Part shown: one piece after another, positions 61,993 through 64,000 of the stretch
How the letters are laid out: each line of letters opens with the position of its first letter
Numbering within the stretch: the first letter of the stretch is position 1
NCBI RefSeq assembly: GCF_001717465.1
Contig: NZ_CP017074.1
Coordinates: forward strand, 2,260,873-2,324,872
Direction: 5' to 3'
From: Luteimonas sp. JM171
Lineage (GTDB): Bacteria > Pseudomonadota > Gammaproteobacteria > Xanthomonadales > Xanthomonadaceae
DNA: 64,000 nt
Program-made: the position numbers and the translations under genes
Notes under the pieces: model-generated
Seen by the model: the letters and a program-made list of their open reading frames with translations, nothing else
The model's database searches: none
What the model was told of the DNA's origin: nothing

Positions 61993-62916
61993 ATGAGGGG
62001 CCGGAGCGAGACCCGGGGGACCGCGCCGCGCAGCCGTCGCCGTGGTGGCGGGCTGCGGGTGTGGGTGCTGCTCGCCTTCATCCTCTACGGTGCCTGGTAC
62101 TGGTACTCGAACCGTACGGTCGATCCGGTCACCGGCGAGAAGGTGCTGATCGACCGCAGCCTATCTGCGGAGGACGAAAAGGCATTGGGGCTGCAGGCCT
62201 ACCAGCAGATCCTGCAACAAGAGCGCTGGGTGGATCCGGATGCCACGATTTCGCGCGAGGTCCGCAATATCGCCGAGCGTCTGGTGGCCAAGGTCGAGGT
62301 GGTGGAGGCGGCGCTGGCCGCCGAGCACGGCATGGAGCCGACGCGCTTTTCCGCCGGCTTCGACTGGGAAGTGAACGTGATCCAGTCCGACCAGGCCAAC
62401 GCGTTCGCGCTCCCGGGCGGAAAGATGGCGGTCTATACCGGCCTGGTACCGGTGGCGCGCAATGAAGATGCGATGGCCGTGGTGATGGGCCATGAGATCG
62501 CACATGCCGTTTTGCGCCATGGGGCGCAGCGCATGTCGCAGCAGCGCCTGACCCAGATCGGCCAGGCGGCCGGCGCGCTCAGCGGCATGGAGCCGCAGCA
62601 GCAGCAAATGGTAATGGCGGCCCTGGGCTACGGCTACCTGCTGCCGTATGCGCGCAAGCACGAGACCGAGGCCGACGAGGTGGGGCTCATGCTCGCCGCG
62701 GCCGCGTGCTTCGATCCGCGCGAGGCCGTGCCGCTCTGGGAGCGCATGGACCAGGGCAGTGGCGGCCAGGCGCCGCCGGAGTATGCCTCTACCCATCCCA
62801 GCACCCAGTCGCGCATCGCGCACCTGGAGTCGCTGATGCCCAAGGCGCTGGAGTACCGCGAGCGCTTCTGCGAAAACGGGGCCCTGGCAGGCCCGCCGGC
62901 GCAGTTCAGAAACTGA
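61993..62916 (+). CDS. M48-family metalloprotease, membrane anchored
   Basis: A 307-residue protein with one N-terminal helix (residues 22-38) after an Arg-rich cytoplasmic tail, and an M48C (LoiP/BepA-like) domain with the zinc site VVMGHEIAHAVLRHG (HExxH 167-171) and KHETEADEVGLMLAA (Glu ligand). STHPSTQSRIAHLESLMP closes the domain. It probably handles misfolded periplasmic or outer-membrane proteins. ATG 61993 is chosen (GGGG 7 nt upstream). ATG 61975 is also possible. The last 11 bp overlap the convergent phaB. Confidence 0.9.
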   Translation: MRGRSETRGTAPRSRRRGGGLRVWVLLAFILYGAWYWYSNRTVDPVTGEKVLIDRSLSAEDEKALGLQAYQQILQQERWVDPDATISREVRNIAERLVAKVEVVEAALAAEHGMEPTRFSAGFDWEVNVIQSDQANAFALPGGKMAVYTGLVPVARNEDAMAVVMGHEIAHAVLRHGAQRMSQQRLTQIGQAAGALSGMEPQQQQMVMAALGYGYLLPYARKHETEADEVGLMLAAAACFDPREAVPLWERMDQGSGGQAPPEYASTHPSTQSRIAHLESLMPKALEYRERFCENGALAGPPAQFRN

Positions 62917-63646
62917 TGAACAGGCCGCCGTTGACGGGCAGGTTGGCGCCCGTGATGAAGCCGGCGTCGTCGGCAGTGAGGAATTCGACGGCCCGGGCGA
63001 TCTCCTCCGGCTGGCCGAGCCGGCCCACCGGCACGCGCGACACGATACCGTCCAGGATCTCCCGGGACATGGAAGTCACCAGCGCTGTCTCGCAGTAACC
63101 CGGCGAGACCGAGTTGACCGTCACGCCCTTGCGCGCCACCTCGCGCGCGAGCGCCATGGTGAACCCGTGCATGCCCGCCTTGGCGGCCGAATAGTTGGCC
63201 TGCCCGAACTGCCCGGTCTGCCCGTTGACCGAACTGATGTTGACCACGCGGCCGAATCCGCGCGCCGCCATGCCCTCGATCGCGGGCTGGCACATGTTGA
63301 ACACCCCGCCGAGGTTGACGTCGATCACCTGCTGCCACTGCGCGGCTGTCATCTTGCGCAGGGTGACATCGCGGGTGATGCCGGCCCCGTTGACCAGGAT
63401 GTCGAGCCCGCCGCGCTCCTCCTCGATGGCCGCCACGAATGCCGCGCACGCGGCGTGATCGGAGACATCCACCGCAGCGAACGAGATGTCCAGCCCCTGG
63501 ACCTCGCCACGGAACGCTTCCAGCCGTTGCGGGTTGTCGCCGAGGTCGACGGCCACCACGCTGCGCCCGGCGCGGGCGAGTGAAATGCAGATTGCGGTGC
63601 CGAGACCGCCCGTGCCGCCGGTGACGACAGCCGTACGCTTTTGCAT
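62906..63646 (-). CDS. phaB: Acetoacetyl-CoA reductase PhaB/PhbB
   Basis: A 246-residue classical SDR. NADPH site: VVTGGTGGLGTAICISLA. Active site: NISSVNGQTGQFGQANYSAAKAG (Ser139, Tyr152, Lys156). The VNGQTGQFGQ and GYCETALVTSM segments are those of PhbB, which reduces acetoacetyl-CoA to (R)-3-hydroxybutyryl-CoA for polyhydroxyalkanoate. The phaR gene directly upstream on the same strand supports this over FabG. Confidence 0.9.
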   Translation of the reverse strand: MQKRTAVVTGGTGGLGTAICISLARAGRSVVAVDLGDNPQRLEAFRGEVQGLDISFAAVDVSDHAACAAFVAAIEEERGGLDILVNGAGITRDVTLRKMTAAQWQQVIDVNLGGVFNMCQPAIEGMAARGFGRVVNISSVNGQTGQFGQANYSAAKAGMHGFTMALAREVARKGVTVNSVSPGYCETALVTSMSREILDGIVSRVPVGRLGQPEEIARAVEFLTADDAGFITGANLPVNGGLFISF

Positions 63647-63667
63647 GGGATCCCCTGTCTTGCTGTT

Positions 63668-64000
63668 TCAGCTCTCGCGCTTGTCGCCGTCGCCATCGCG
63701 GCCGGGAGAGGGCTTCTGGCCAACGCTGCCGGTGAGGTTGCGCTGGAACTCCTGCCACATCTCCATGTTGCGCTCGGTGAGCTTGTTCATCATCGCCCAG
63801 GGCGTCTGGTCGAGCAGCCCGCCCATCTGCTTGCGGAACTGGTGCTGCTGGTCCATGAAGGCCTGCATGGACTGGTCGAGGTAGCTGCCCATGAACCCCT
63901 GCATGGAGTCGCCATAGAACCGGATGATCTGGCTGAGCAGCCTGGTGGACAGGATCGGCGAGCCTTCCTGCTCGTGCTCGGAGATGATCTGCAGCAGCAC
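63668..64000 (-). CDS. phaR: Polyhydroxyalkanoate synthesis regulator PhaR, C-terminal part only
   Basis: The last 110 codons are visible; the gene continues off the right edge. The segment EHEQEGSPILSTRLLSQIIRFYGDSMQGFMGSYLDQSM is the PHB accumulation regulator domain of PhaR. A Met/Gln-rich helix follows (MQAFMDQQHQFRKQMGGLL), and then an acidic tail. PhaR binds PHA granules and represses phasin and PHA genes when no polymer is present. phaB begins 21 bp downstream. Confidence 0.88.
   Translation of the reverse strand: MLLQIISEHEQEGSPILSTRLLSQIIRFYGDSMQGFMGSYLDQSMQAFMDQQHQFRKQMGGLLDQTPWAMMNKLTERNMEMWQEFQRNLTGSVGQKPSPGRDGDGDKRES

Overview
The window is GC-rich gammaproteobacterial chromosome of the Xanthomonadaceae/Lysobacteraceae type (Lysobacter, Luteimonas and relatives). 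Pointers are a DUF3247 gene (a family known mainly from xanthomonads), a MetX-type homoserine acyltransferase, a complete system I cytochrome c maturation operon, and the style of the core genes. Coding density is very high, many neighbouring genes join by ATGA overlaps, and most of the sequence is housekeeping. The only sign of gene decay I saw is a patatin-like remnant between two tRNA genes. I saw no insertion sequence, prophage or CRISPR array. The placement rests on gene content, not on a database search.

Left part (1-15.5 kb): a type VI secretion (T6SS) locus split by unrelated genes. The 5' part of tssA runs off the left edge. Then come a DUF4105 protein with a zincin-like motif, its DUF2388 partner, a DksA-type zinc finger protein, an AGCS amino acid/sodium symporter, a creatininase-family hydrolase and a spermidine-synthase-like protein. 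T6SS genes resume at about 6.5 kb: a membrane-anchored unknown (divergent), a TagX-like M15 peptidase, a membrane-anchored ketosynthase-like protein, tssM, tagF and an OmpA-family protein. A 104-bp nested inverted repeat follows.

15.6-31.5 kb: metX sits directly downstream of ccmABCDEFGHI, read leftward. Rightward are a methionine-aminotransferase/omega-amidase pair and an nfeD-slipin-DUF3247 chain. Leftward again are scpA-scpB-rluB (chromosome condensation and 23S rRNA modification).

31.8-49.3 kb: a membrane protein, glk-pgl (entry to the oxidative pentose phosphate/Entner-Doudoroff routes), class I fumarase, an MsbA-like ABC exporter, a YigZ/IMPACT protein, a GAF-GAF-GGDEF-EAL cyclic-di-GMP protein, a lipoprotein form of the isoaspartate methyltransferase, an acetolactate-synthase-like enzyme with an aldehyde dehydrogenase, xseA, a PCuAC copper chaperone and ispG.

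49.3-64 kb: a large secreted subtilase, a DUF4190-pyrD-murB-EamA operon, an ALDH7 dehydrogenase, tRNA-Arg(CCT) and tRNA-Ala(CGC) around the patatin remnant, RNase D, an FGE-domain lipoprotein, an M48 protease, and the polyhydroxyalkanoate genes phaB and phaR (phaR cut by the right edge).

Functions come from recognised motifs and family knowledge. Start sites were chosen from ribosome binding sites and family boundaries. Promoters and terminators are by-eye calls.
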